64,000 nucleotides of DNA from Thermoanaerobacter wiegelii Rt8.B1 (GTDB taxonomy: Bacteria; Bacillota; Thermoanaerobacteria; Thermoanaerobacterales; Thermoanaerobacteraceae): the NCBI RefSeq assembly GCF_000147695.2, contig NC_015958.1, forward strand, positions 2,162,001 to 2,226,000, read 5' to 3'. The stretch's first letter is position 1; each line of letters opens with the position of its first letter. The translations under genes and the position numbers were made by a program. This document shows, piece after piece, positions 15,701 through 24,604 of this stretch. The notes under the pieces are model-generated. The model saw only the letters and a list, made by a program, of their open reading frames with translations. It was not told the origin of the DNA and did not search any database.

Positions 15701-18670
15701 TTCGGGAAACCTTAATTTAGTTACCTTATCCAGGTACTCAAATATTGTTGTATACTCAATAGAGTCTCTGACTTTAATTTTTTTAGCTATAGCTATTCCC
15801 GCTTGGAAGACACAAGATATTACGTCCAAAGCCCATCTTTTCTCTGCTCCCTCAATCCATTTAAAGACTTCCGATTCTCGTTCTCGCAGCCCGTACATTA
15901 CTCCAAGGAAGAAGTTGTTCGAGAATATTTTGGCTCTTTCTGTTCTCTTTCCTGTCTCGTACTCTTTAACATAATACGGAAAATCGTCATAATTGGGTAA
16001 CTTAGGAAGTTTTCCAATATCAACCCCTTTGATAAGCAAGTAGAGCAAGCAAAAATAACTTAAATCGGCTTTGTTCTCAGCACTTATTACTGAATCGATA
16101 TTTTTGTCATTATATTTCAACCCATATTCGGCCAAATTATTAAGGATAGTGTTCCTTTCTTCTTTGGTCAATTCCATTCCAAGCAGTTCTAAAACTTTAG
16201 TTAGTTGTTTGCTTTTTAGCAAGGCTGCCGAATAGATACCGAAAAGATCGCTAGACCAACCAGTGTTTCTAAATTGCTTAATATAGTGATAAACCTTTTT
16301 TGAGCTAATATTTTTAGCACAAGAAACAACCTCTAACAAATAACGTGATATTTGTGGAACCTCGGCACCTATATCACCTTTTGTTCTTATGGTTTGATTT
16401 TCATGCCTGCTGTTGAGGACTTCAATAGCATCATTAATTATTTCTGTTTCTCCATCTTTTACGGCTGCCTCGACAATAATAGATATATTTTTTGAGTATA
16501 ATTTATTAAGATCCCTTTTGTAGATTTCTTCTTTCCTTTCATTACGAAGAAAAGCAACTTCCCATATCAATTCTGCCGATTCATCTATATATTCCAGAGA
16601 ATTTTCATAATAGGTTTTTAACTTGGAGAGCTCATAAGCTTTCCCATATAATCCTCGCTCAAGTGCTGCCTTAATACCAAGTCTTAGCTGGGCAACTATT
16701 TTCAGAGGATCCCTTGGATAGCATATAGCATCAAGCAGCCAGTCTCTGTTTAATTCTAATATTGGCTCAGGGTTGCCCAAGTCATAATATAGTTTCCTTA
16801 ATTCTGCCCACTTAAGTTCTTCATATGGAGATTCCTCAAGCCATTCTTTAAGTATCCGTTTAATTGGCTTTTCCTGCAAATGAAGCTCTGGTCTGTCCAA
16901 AATAAATGTTTCAAAACTATTGTGATATATGAAGATGCCTTGCGATTTTTCGTCAAGCAAATGTGAAATTGCTTTAAACCCTTCCTGTATTTTTATCGGG
17001 TTATCTTCAAATTTGGGAAGGATTTCAAAAAGTTGGAATTTTTTAAAAGAAAAATCAGCTATTGCTACAAGGAAAGCAAATGTTTTCGAGGTTTCAGGAA
17101 GTTTTCTCCATAACGAATTATAGTAGATGAAAATTTCTCCACCATAAGGGAGAAGATCGTCGCAATCAAAAACGGTTAAAAGTTTATTGCCCAGTTTATT
17201 TTTCAATTCCCTTAAAGTATATCGCAGGTGTAGTGGATTCCCCTCAGTTAATCCAAATAGCTTTTCTACTAAGGCTTTTTTTTGAGAACTGTCCTTAGGG
17301 AGATTGAGCCCAAGAAGGTTGGCATTTAAGATTTCCTCAACTGCATCTTTTGAAATCCCTTTAATCTCAATCCATTGTTCTTCAGGGCACTTCTCAAAAA
17401 TAATTTGTGGTAAATACTCTTTAGCACTCATCTGCATGCCTATTAATAACCATAAACCAGGTTGAGGATAGCATACTTCCTTCAAGAATTCTGAAAGCTC
17501 CTTTTCGTCTCTATACTTTAAAACATGGTCCAGACCGTCAATTATTAGCACAAATGCTTTTCCTTTTTCGTATAGCTCTCCTGCTAACTGGGCTATGTAC
17601 TCACGTAGAGTAATATTTTTAGAATTTTTATGGGCAAGATTCCCTAAGTATTGATAATGTTGCTTAAACTGATACTTTATACTTTCAATCACTCGTTGGG
17701 ACTCTAACCTATCAATAGGATTAGGATCATTGGGGGCAATATGGTAATGATGTCTAACTGAAATTACTTTTCGTTCCGTAAGTAGCTTGTGAAGTTTTGA
17801 GAGATATGTACTTTTACCACTACCAGGTTTACCATAAAATACTTTTATGCCTCCCTCTGGATTCATTAAATCTGAAATGATCTTTTCATGCATTTCCCGA
17901 TCGAAAAATACAAAATCTTCGGGTATTTGGAAATTCTCATTAAGAGGCCTCGGATTGTCCCATTCACACCAATTTCTGATTTGTTCTATCAATATTCTGT
18001 TTGTATATGGCTTCCTGGACTCTTTATGAATTTGAGAAAGCAAATTAGTCGCTCCATTCTCGGTCACTCCTAAATCCTCTTGGAGGATTTTTCTTATCTC
18101 CTGTTCTAACTCATCAACATTTTTCTGCCCAAAATAAAAATGAAATTCATTAAAAAATATTTCAATTTTTATCTCGTCAACCAATTGTTCTTTTATTTTT
18201 GCATAAACTTCAGGAAAGTTACTCTTAACAAGGCTGATATCTATTTTATCTCCGTCTAAACACTTTTGTATGTCTTCGTCTGCTATCCCATTACTAACAA
18301 AAGCTGCAAAACTTATCTTACCATCCAATTCAGGTTTAAACATCGACTTAAACCATTTTTGTATTAGCGAATTTTTAGGCTCTCCCTTTGAATTGGATTC
18401 CTGTTTCAAAAGGGAATCCCAGTTCCATTTATCTTTTTTGGGATTTTGCTTATGTTTAAGTTGATATACATGATAAGTATCATCCTGGGTACACAAAATA
18501 ATATCATCCAAAAAGAAATTTCGGTCATTTAATTCATCAGGAACTGTTTCAAACCTAATCCATTTATATTTATCAGGGTTCTTTAGCCATTCAACGCAAA
18601 GAAAAGCTCCCCATAAATCCTGAAAATCAAGTCCGCTCCTAATCGGACTAGTTGGATTCTTCCTATTCAT
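12731..18670 (-). CDS. Avs-like antiviral STAND NTPase with Cap4-like nuclease domain
   Basis: This 1979-residue protein has the layout of antiviral STAND (Avs) proteins. Residues 1-220 resemble the Cap4-type dsDNA nuclease: SGLDFQDLWGAFLCVEWL at 12-29, then a FFLDDIILC strand with the D55/D56 pair and VYQLKHK with the QxK-type element at 69-74. Residues ~255-550 form the NTPase, with Walker A YGKPGSGKST at 279-288 and Walker B FVLIIDGLDH at 373-382. The rest, about 1400 residues, is helical and repeat-like, as expected for a sensor that binds a phage protein. In known Avs proteins, target binding triggers oligomerisation and DNA cleavage; which phage protein is sensed here is unknown. It is single, intact cargo between the left end and tnsD. 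Confidence 0.82.
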   Translation of the reverse strand: MNRKNPTSPIRSGLDFQDLWGAFLCVEWLKNPDKYKWIRFETVPDELNDRNFFLDDIILCTQDDTYHVYQLKHKQNPKKDKWNWDSLLKQESNSKGEPKNSLIQKWFKSMFKPELDGKISFAAFVSNGIADEDIQKCLDGDKIDISLVKSNFPEVYAKIKEQLVDEIKIEIFFNEFHFYFGQKNVDELEQEIRKILQEDLGVTENGATNLLSQIHKESRKPYTNRILIEQIRNWCEWDNPRPLNENFQIPEDFVFFDREMHEKIISDLMNPEGGIKVFYGKPGSGKSTYLSKLHKLLTERKVISVRHHYHIAPNDPNPIDRLESQRVIESIKYQFKQHYQYLGNLAHKNSKNITLREYIAQLAGELYEKGKAFVLIIDGLDHVLKYRDEKELSEFLKEVCYPQPGLWLLIGMQMSAKEYLPQIIFEKCPEEQWIEIKGISKDAVEEILNANLLGLNLPKDSSQKKALVEKLFGLTEGNPLHLRYTLRELKNKLGNKLLTVFDCDDLLPYGGEIFIYYNSLWRKLPETSKTFAFLVAIADFSFKKFQLFEILPKFEDNPIKIQEGFKAISHLLDEKSQGIFIYHNSFETFILDRPELHLQEKPIKRILKEWLEESPYEELKWAELRKLYYDLGNPEPILELNRDWLLDAICYPRDPLKIVAQLRLGIKAALERGLYGKAYELSKLKTYYENSLEYIDESAELIWEVAFLRNERKEEIYKRDLNKLYSKNISIIVEAAVKDGETEIINDAIEVLNSRHENQTIRTKGDIGAEVPQISRYLLEVVSCAKNISSKKVYHYIKQFRNTGWSSDLFGIYSAALLKSKQLTKVLELLGMELTKEERNTILNNLAEYGLKYNDKNIDSVISAENKADLSYFCLLYLLIKGVDIGKLPKLPNYDDFPYYVKEYETGKRTERAKIFSNNFFLGVMYGLRERESEVFKWIEGAEKRWALDVISCVFQAGIAIAKKIKVRDSIEYTTIFEYLDKVTKLRFPEHRDLLELQHSLTIALSNILKSIYLIKISLNQSSLITMEEYIKINSSKFYSSQEFIQFLLEIGTPILSTDSFRHFLEEQRAFWKRHITYFSERSRWYALLARLALIYNDVDAVNEFLNLSASNLLGYGYHKDMYLDELMDAIRECHKSGSEKSVKWISEIAPLVENVSEYTDGDETRHFPIFLAELLVNVSPELLYKYYYQKAYEEDLFLAEDIFKNVIRSLNFEADEEVWLATTALDSNSFEELKSIAANNEGANRALTIIQDYLGPVDYSVNNDFYSGPVTSSSPFPAEKKIDYSVITPSSLGQYLDGIETKWDMRQFLTEWLKHWNSREDVDKRCIYDTIKTIVEKQGLHNADEEILDFLYPLAYEFDEDINKAFEYLCWAQANHSGWGKYWSDEKRVFERWKFLKEYFPTRYMEFFKKSIYYTGVRYGRGREYFVPLLRGVQFFLFFDKQEYAEEITEAGILFAKELMADIVLPASKWLMLPEIGVIDILLQRLTWPSPFVRERAATAIASLLIDSSNKIFIWDKLIEFISNQKLESLVAIGLLPLIKAASTRPEEMNYLDIDRLISALPLTSVVIDKLVNELATLLNKKVTVPKKVIDIKPAPYLYHPSDFFLKNVTGFLAPIYFEIAKMISERTGKDFIKQWAYTADEIMEQCGFQKEENEVMHFYGGRTLPILLGMSTNLSEVYRSAFLRVLQYYYDQGNISKDLYLKYSYITLPVELSYWKIEPQRCPDWWPGFNTNVSSRDIDLSKTGLFDSLNRLINEEGDFKVIGLDGAAKPSVGWSKGNIDTRITMIAFAYEVVGNDIPLAEEVAKEIMWSSQRLIPKAPRPFNMLEASNYVMQLEEIPIEINDLVIFPLVYRCKPLVIYLWQWFRDYHPPFILSKDLDREMIIRLHKKELNYYYRDKVIVRVFDWLEGLKERNDIDMEIPHGTCILMKTEFLNKLLVDYGLRLGYVVRINYKFKKSIFDKAQSYEEYHLLGVSRIII

Positions 18671-18904
18671 ACTTAATCACCTAACCTTATAGCATGATCT
18701 TACGCATTTCTGATTTTTTGGTTTTAATTTCACTCCTAAATTTCGTCATAATATTGATCTAGTTGAAAGATTTGGACTCTACATTTATGTATGTATATTG
18801 TGCTTTTCTCGTCTGCTTTGTTATTTACCCATTTATTACATATTTTACTATTACTGTAAAAACAAAATGTCCCTTAAGCAGCCATGTTATCTCTCATTAA
18901 AATT

Positions 18905-20782
18905 CTATTCTTTAATCATTTTTAGTATATAGTTCTCCATATCTTGACAAAATTCCTTCCTTATCCCCGCCTTTCTTAACACTTTCCACATTTTTAGTTC
19001 TTGCCCTTCCTTTTTCAATTCCTTAACTGCCCACTTTATCCTTCTTAACTGAAAATCCTTCCTGCTTTCCTGGACCGAATCAAGGTACTGGTTCGTAAGG
19101 GGCAACTTATCCAAGTGTTTTTCAAGTAACGCTCTTATACCCAATTTGCTCCCAATAAGGCTTATAGTAATCCTTTCAGGCTTTTCTGTAGAGTTCAGCA
19201 TTTCCTCGACTACCACTTTTACCTTGGCCAATATTTCCTTGTCCCTTTTGTCCCAATCAACGCGCGTGTTTCTATATCTATATATCGGCTCTGGAGAATT
19301 AAACTTAAGCCATTCTTTGTCATTTCTATACAGCCAAGCGTAAACTGCCTTGTTTAACTGACGAAGTTCCGTTTTGCTTTTGTCAGGATACTGATTCATT
19401 AACTTAAGCCATTCTCCTCGGTAATAATCCTTCTTATCAGCATTCGTAATGCTGTTCCCTTTATCTTGAATAAGTTCCCGCTTACTTCTTTTCTCCCAGT
19501 AAGTCTCAAGTCCCAGCTTGGCTGCATATTTCTTTACCGTCTTCGGATCTGCTCCCATCAGCTTTGCTGTTTGTCTCAAGCTCAATCCCTTTTCGACAAG
19601 TTCCTTAAGCTTTGCCTCCCACACATGCCCAAATTGCTTAATCTTCCCAACCTTATACCGAGATTCTTCAGTAACATCAGGCCCTGTCCTAACATATACA
19701 AATCCGCAGTCACAGGAAAATGTTCCAACAGGCCTTTTTGTATCGTTGCTGTAAGATATTTTGAGTTGTTTTACCACAGGTTTAAGGTAATGTTCCGCCG
19801 CAGGGTTAAGGCACGGCCAGGGTCCGTCTCCAAACGGCTTATAGGTTAACTGCCTGTAAAACAAATCGGGAATGGTTATGCCCAAAAACCTTGCCAAAAG
19901 CAAATGCCTTATAGGATGGCTTGCCCTGTTTCTCCCTCTGACCATATCTGCCAGCCAATTGTTATCACTGCCGATTTCAATACTCGATTGCACAAGTGTC
20001 AAAAATTCCTCACCGTAAAACTGTACAAATTCCTTGGTCAGTTTTTTCTGCATTACATTCCCATTTATAGTAGCAAAGCCTTGCTCCATTAACTTCGCTC
20101 GATACTGCTCATGAAACCATTCCGTGGGGCGCCGTTCAAACTGGTTGTTAAGCAAAAATTCAACATCTTTTGCCAGATTGTTTAAATGTGACATAGTTTT
20201 ATCCGAGTGTACAACTACCTTATCTGACTTGATACAATTTTCCTCGCTGGCAGCAACATATTGATGCTTATTGTAGCCCTTAATCGGCACTTTGCTGTCG
20301 CAAAGCATTACCTGATGTTTAGGGCACACAAGTACCCCAGGGATCTGGTGGATACGGTGCCAGTACAGCTCTCCGTACCGTTCCTTATCTTCTTCATTAC
20401 ACAATGGGCAGAACCTGAAATAATGGTTTGATACCACGCTGCTTGCCATGATACCCGTCTTGCCGTAAATCCCTTTTCCATTTCTTTTCATCATGTTATT
20501 CCTAACCCATTGAGCCCTTTTTGGTGGCAGGAATGCTGTGTAAAACGGGAAAAGGGTGTGGTTGTCTATAAGATAGTCCGCAGTATATTCAGTGTTAAGT
20601 GGCATGTTGCTTATTAAAGCATTAATGTTCGATGGAAGTTCCACTACAGCCGTAGCATTTTTAGTACCGAAAACATCTTCCATGGTGGCTTTAAAGCTGA
20701 TATTTCCGCTCCGCAGGTGGTACCGCGCCAGGACGCTGTATAACAGCTCATCGGGGTAAGGTGTAGGAAAGAACGGCATCAT
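18905..20782 (-). CDS. tnsD: TnsD/TniQ-family target-selection protein
   Basis: This 625-residue protein selects the target site, most likely the 3' end of glmS, and recruits TnsC. The N-terminus (MMPFFPTPYPDELLYSVLAR) is the TniQ/TnsD signature. A zinc-binding segment CPLCNEEDKERYGELYWHR followed by CPKHQVMLC lies near residues 140-175. The middle and C-terminal part (GTFSCDCGFVYVRTG, and LSLRQTAKLMGADPKTVKKY, an HTH-like stretch) is typical of longer TnsD proteins. The start is taken as ATG at 20782 with GGGG nearby, just past the tnsC stop. The gene ends the tnsABCD operon and no tnsE was found in the window. Confidence 0.93.
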   Translation of the reverse strand: MMPFFPTPYPDELLYSVLARYHLRSGNISFKATMEDVFGTKNATAVVELPSNINALISNMPLNTEYTADYLIDNHTLFPFYTAFLPPKRAQWVRNNMMKRNGKGIYGKTGIMASSVVSNHYFRFCPLCNEEDKERYGELYWHRIHQIPGVLVCPKHQVMLCDSKVPIKGYNKHQYVAASEENCIKSDKVVVHSDKTMSHLNNLAKDVEFLLNNQFERRPTEWFHEQYRAKLMEQGFATINGNVMQKKLTKEFVQFYGEEFLTLVQSSIEIGSDNNWLADMVRGRNRASHPIRHLLLARFLGITIPDLFYRQLTYKPFGDGPWPCLNPAAEHYLKPVVKQLKISYSNDTKRPVGTFSCDCGFVYVRTGPDVTEESRYKVGKIKQFGHVWEAKLKELVEKGLSLRQTAKLMGADPKTVKKYAAKLGLETYWEKRSKRELIQDKGNSITNADKKDYYRGEWLKLMNQYPDKSKTELRQLNKAVYAWLYRNDKEWLKFNSPEPIYRYRNTRVDWDKRDKEILAKVKVVVEEMLNSTEKPERITISLIGSKLGIRALLEKHLDKLPLTNQYLDSVQESRKDFQLRRIKWAVKELKKEGQELKMWKVLRKAGIRKEFCQDMENYILKMIKE

Positions 20783-20787
20783 CCAGA

Positions 20788-22449
20788 TCACCCCACTTGG
20801 AATATAACATTGTCTATACCTTTTATGAGCTCCTTCTCCTTTAACGCCTCATAAGCCGTCATCTGCTTCTTTCTGCCTTCCTCGACGATAAAACGGATGT
20901 CGTTTTCGTTCATCTTTTTGATAGTGCGTCTGGGTTTACGATTCATTTTTTCTCCAGGTGAAGAAAGAAGCTGGATCGCCTTTACCGCCAGCTCCGAAAC
21001 ATCAATCTTCTCCCCTTCTGCTTCCATTACCTGTTCTACAGCTTTTTGGGCTTTCTTTGCTTCGATATTAAGCTCCAGCAGTTTTGTAATCGCCTGTTCC
21101 TTAATAGAAAGCGACGCTTTTTTCTCTTCTTCCTGTCTTTGCTTTTGCAGCGCTTTCAGCCGCATTTCCGCTTCTACCGTTTGTCTGCTCCTGTCAAGGA
21201 AACCTGCAAAGTCAACATTTACGGTGCAGATATCATCATATTTTGCAATCTCCCTCAAGCCTCCTTTTTTCAAAGCCTGCAGCATGGGCTGTACCAGCTG
21301 CAAATTTTCTTTGGCAACCTGCCTTATAAGGTTAGGAGTGATTTCTTCTTTTCCCGAAACAATAGCTCTAATTTGTGACATAGCATAGAGCTTAACGACA
21401 ATATCGGTAATACCCTGGCTTTCTTCATAGAGCACTTCATTGATTTCATCGGTAAGCTGGGTTTCCTTTTTGGTCCACTGATAGCCCCAAAGTGCATCTA
21501 TAAGAAGCTGCCATGTATCGTCTTTTTTTAGTCTTTCCCAGATCATATCACCCTGTCCGCTGCCCCGACGCGCCTGTCTGAACTGCGATTGCAACACATT
21601 CAAAGCTTTTGGCGTGCCGATCAAAACTATAGGTAAACCAATGGTATTGACCAAGCTGACAAAGAAGTTTAGCATCCGCTGATCCCCTCCGCTTTTTGCT
21701 TCATTTAGGTGCTGGATTTCATCGATTACAAGCAGGCCAAGGCCGAGGTTCTGGGCGATCTTGCAGATAGCAGTTACCATATTGTCGACGCTGTAGCGCC
21801 CATTTCCAAATTTTTTATAGTAGTCTGTCCCCAACAAGTTGTCCACTTTGTTAAAAAATTCAATACACAGACCTTTTATAGAGCCGTCGAACGGGCAGTC
21901 AAGCTTGAGCCAAACCAATTGATACACGCTGAATTTGGTTTCTTTATAGCGCGAATGTATGATCACCTGGGGATACATGCGCAGGATCTGGTTTACCGCC
22001 GTGCTTTTGCCCATACCGCTTACGCCGACGATGCTGAAACCTGAAGCAGTGGTCCGAAACAATTCATTGGTTTCCAAAACTCCATTAATTCCTTTATTTA
22101 TCTCATCCGATTTTTTCAAACTCTGCACAAATTGAGGCTTTAAAGGGTTGCGGGCAAGGTAACCCTGCCTCAATACCCTTGAGATCCTGCTTTCCATGTC
22201 AAGATGAACGGGAAGTGGCTGAAATATTTGAAAAAGCCGCTGAACCATGTGAATGCGGTAATGGCTTTCAAGTTTCCTCTCCTCGGGATGATATGGCGGG
22301 TAATAAGCAAGCCTTTCAGCCGCCTCTTCAGCGCATAAAATCGGAGGAAGGGCTTCGATGAAGGGATTCCCTCGGTATTCTGGAATTACCTGCTCTTTAT
22401 ATTCTGCAGGGACAGCCACCGTACCGTTTGGTATTTTCAGTTTATCCAT
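20788..22449 (-). CDS. tnsC: TnsC AAA+ transposition regulator
   Basis: This 553-residue ATPase links the target selector to the transposase. Walker A GVSGMGKST lies near residues 143-151, and Walker B LGLLVIDEIQHL is about 95 residues later. Downstream, NTIGLPIVLIGTPKALNVLQ carries sensor-type sequence. The C-terminal region is charged and coiled (KKASLSIKEQAITKLLELNI), the likely contact region for TnsA and TnsB. The start overlaps the end of tnsB and the end nearly touches tnsD, showing translational coupling. Its base composition looks clearly more G+C-rich than the flanking chromosome (by eye). Confidence 0.95.
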   Translation of the reverse strand: MDKLKIPNGTVAVPAEYKEQVIPEYRGNPFIEALPPILCAEEAAERLAYYPPYHPEERKLESHYRIHMVQRLFQIFQPLPVHLDMESRISRVLRQGYLARNPLKPQFVQSLKKSDEINKGINGVLETNELFRTTASGFSIVGVSGMGKSTAVNQILRMYPQVIIHSRYKETKFSVYQLVWLKLDCPFDGSIKGLCIEFFNKVDNLLGTDYYKKFGNGRYSVDNMVTAICKIAQNLGLGLLVIDEIQHLNEAKSGGDQRMLNFFVSLVNTIGLPIVLIGTPKALNVLQSQFRQARRGSGQGDMIWERLKKDDTWQLLIDALWGYQWTKKETQLTDEINEVLYEESQGITDIVVKLYAMSQIRAIVSGKEEITPNLIRQVAKENLQLVQPMLQALKKGGLREIAKYDDICTVNVDFAGFLDRSRQTVEAEMRLKALQKQRQEEEKKASLSIKEQAITKLLELNIEAKKAQKAVEQVMEAEGEKIDVSELAVKAIQLLSSPGEKMNRKPRRTIKKMNENDIRFIVEEGRKKQMTAYEALKEKELIKGIDNVIFQVG

Positions 22450-24604
22450 CACTTTTCTGTAGTGCCTCCTTCTGCTTTCTCTTCAATAATTCCAACTGTC
22501 CTTCCTCTTCCCCTACAGTTTCTTGACTGTTCCCAAGCGTGACAACAGGAGCCAGTCCTTTCGAAGTCTCTTTTTTCAGTTCAAAAGCTTCCTTCTCTCG
22601 ATTGGCAAGCTTTTCCGCCTGACGGTTTGCCCTGATGCTCCTTTTCTTTTTCGTATCACTTTCTCCGTCATCCTTTGTCACAGCTGTAGCTTTCTGTGCC
22701 TCTTGCACTATATGCTGGATTTCGGTAATCAGTTCCGCTTTTGCCTGGGCCTCACTGTCGGCTGCCTTTTTCTGTTTGAGCTTTTCTAAAGCCAATAAAT
22801 TCTGTATTTCATCAAAAGTCTTATCTTTGTATCTAACTTGATGATCAAGAAGGTAGCATTTTTCGAAATTGATACCGTCCGCATCTTTTATGTAAATATA
22901 GTTCATGTTCCGCGGGTCGAAACATGCCTCCACCTTCCAGGTCCCGTTCATTCTGGCTTTTTCAGTCCATCTCTCCTCCAGCATGAGTGGCGAGCCGTAG
23001 TACAGGTTCTTAAACCTTATGCCTCTCGGCGTAACAGTTGCCGTATCGCTGGGCATAAGGTGGAGCTTTACAATATCCTCGGGCACACTCCGCAGTTTTC
23101 CTGCACGGTTTTCTATCCCCCAGTTCCAGATTTCCCGCGGGATACACTCAACATCGTCGGCAATCATCATTTCTTCTTGGTTATAATTTTTCAAATAGTG
23201 CTGGTTGTTATGGTAGAGTACGCACTTGATAATAATTTGCGTAAATTGGTAAATGTCAAGTTTGGCATCAAGCCTGTAGTCCCTGTCTCCCCGCTCCCGC
23301 CCCTCGGGATCGACGGTACCAGGGACAACAGACTTGTACTGCAAATTTACGGTTCTGAAATACTGCTCGATAATTCCTTTCCAATCGCAGCGGTAAGGCG
23401 GGGTGTTCATTATTTTCACATGGAGTCCATTTACAAGGTTTTCGGCATTTTTGCCCTCCAGCTCCCCACGGTCTGCAAGGATGGCCTCGGGAATATGATG
23501 AACTGGCCAGTCCTCTTCGGTTATTTCAATTCCGTATTCTTTGCAGAAAGCAACTTTATCACTTGCCGCATTTGCAATTGCCATCATAGCTCCATTCCAT
23601 GAAGGCCCTTCCAATCCAACATAAATTCCCACAACCATCCTGCTGAAAACATCGATAATAGCGTAAATTACTGGCCGCCCGATAATCCAGTTGCGGTTGT
23701 ACCTTGACACGAGATACACATCCGCCAGCGTAGCATCTACCTGAAAGATGGAGCCTGGTCCCATAGCCTCTACAGTAGAACTTCCTAAGACTGGCCTGTA
23801 CTCATGCTCATATTTCTTTGGACTGAAACGGGTGGATATTTCTTTCTTTATATTGCGCTCTTTCTCAAACCAGTAGCGGAACTGCCAAAAGGTAGGGATT
23901 TCCGATGCAGGCTTTAAGATTGGAACCTTAACGCCGCTTTCAATTTTAAATCCTTCAGAAAAGTATTCTTTACGCATCAGTTCATAAGTTAGCCGCAGGG
24001 AATGCTTGGCAGAAGAGTAGTAAAACTTGTTAATGGCATTGCGGAATATCTTTTTGACATCTTCATCTACATTTATGCCTTCGCCTACAATATCAGCGTG
24101 CTGCCTCGGCCTGCCCCTTTTGGCACTGCCTATCCTTTTCTCTTTTCCTCTGCCGCCGCACAAATAAAATGACGGCAGCAGAGCATTTTTTGTCTTCCCG
24201 TTTCTCCAGTATTTTTTGAGGTAGTTTCCGATCGTCTTTACGGATACACCGCTTTTTTCAGCAATGGCTCTGATGTATTTGCTCCGTTCTTTTCGATAAT
24301 AGATGTGAGGTTCAAGGGTGACGATTCCGCCAATCAGCTCCCACGCCTTGTCTCGCATATGCCGTTCTTTTTCAGAAAGTTTGTCCTCCTCTACGACCCG
24401 TAAAAAAGGATCGTTATGCAATACAGTTGCAAACCCTTCATTTATCCCTTCCTCAATTTCGCTAATCGTTACTGCAAAAGGAAATTCATTTGCTTCTACA
24501 TCAATTACGAAAGCCAGATCGGATTGACGATCCAGCCATAAGATTCTCTCAATACTTGTTTCTCCACCATTTTCCCATTTGATAAGCATATTAACCGCCA
24601 GCAT
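22442..24604 (-). CDS. tnsB: TnsB DDE transposase
   Basis: TnsB binds the repeated sites in the transposon ends and carries out 3'-end cleavage and joining. This version has about 720 residues. An N-terminal helix-turn-helix region (YIRAIAEKSGVSVKTIGNYL) precedes the catalytic core. The triad appears as QVDATLADVY (first D), ILADRGELEG (second D) and KGIIEQYFRT (E), with spacing like Tn7 TnsB. A long charged C-terminal tail follows. ATG at 24604 is preferred because GGGGGGAAGG lies just upstream; a longer start overlaps tnsA further. The gene overlaps tnsA by 14 bases and tnsC by 8. Confidence 0.95.
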   Translation of the reverse strand: MLAVNMLIKWENGGETSIERILWLDRQSDLAFVIDVEANEFPFAVTISEIEEGINEGFATVLHNDPFLRVVEEDKLSEKERHMRDKAWELIGGIVTLEPHIYYRKERSKYIRAIAEKSGVSVKTIGNYLKKYWRNGKTKNALLPSFYLCGGRGKEKRIGSAKRGRPRQHADIVGEGINVDEDVKKIFRNAINKFYYSSAKHSLRLTYELMRKEYFSEGFKIESGVKVPILKPASEIPTFWQFRYWFEKERNIKKEISTRFSPKKYEHEYRPVLGSSTVEAMGPGSIFQVDATLADVYLVSRYNRNWIIGRPVIYAIIDVFSRMVVGIYVGLEGPSWNGAMMAIANAASDKVAFCKEYGIEITEEDWPVHHIPEAILADRGELEGKNAENLVNGLHVKIMNTPPYRCDWKGIIEQYFRTVNLQYKSVVPGTVDPEGRERGDRDYRLDAKLDIYQFTQIIIKCVLYHNNQHYLKNYNQEEMMIADDVECIPREIWNWGIENRAGKLRSVPEDIVKLHLMPSDTATVTPRGIRFKNLYYGSPLMLEERWTEKARMNGTWKVEACFDPRNMNYIYIKDADGINFEKCYLLDHQVRYKDKTFDEIQNLLALEKLKQKKAADSEAQAKAELITEIQHIVQEAQKATAVTKDDGESDTKKKRSIRANRQAEKLANREKEAFELKKETSKGLAPVVTLGNSQETVGEEEGQLELLKRKQKEALQKSDG

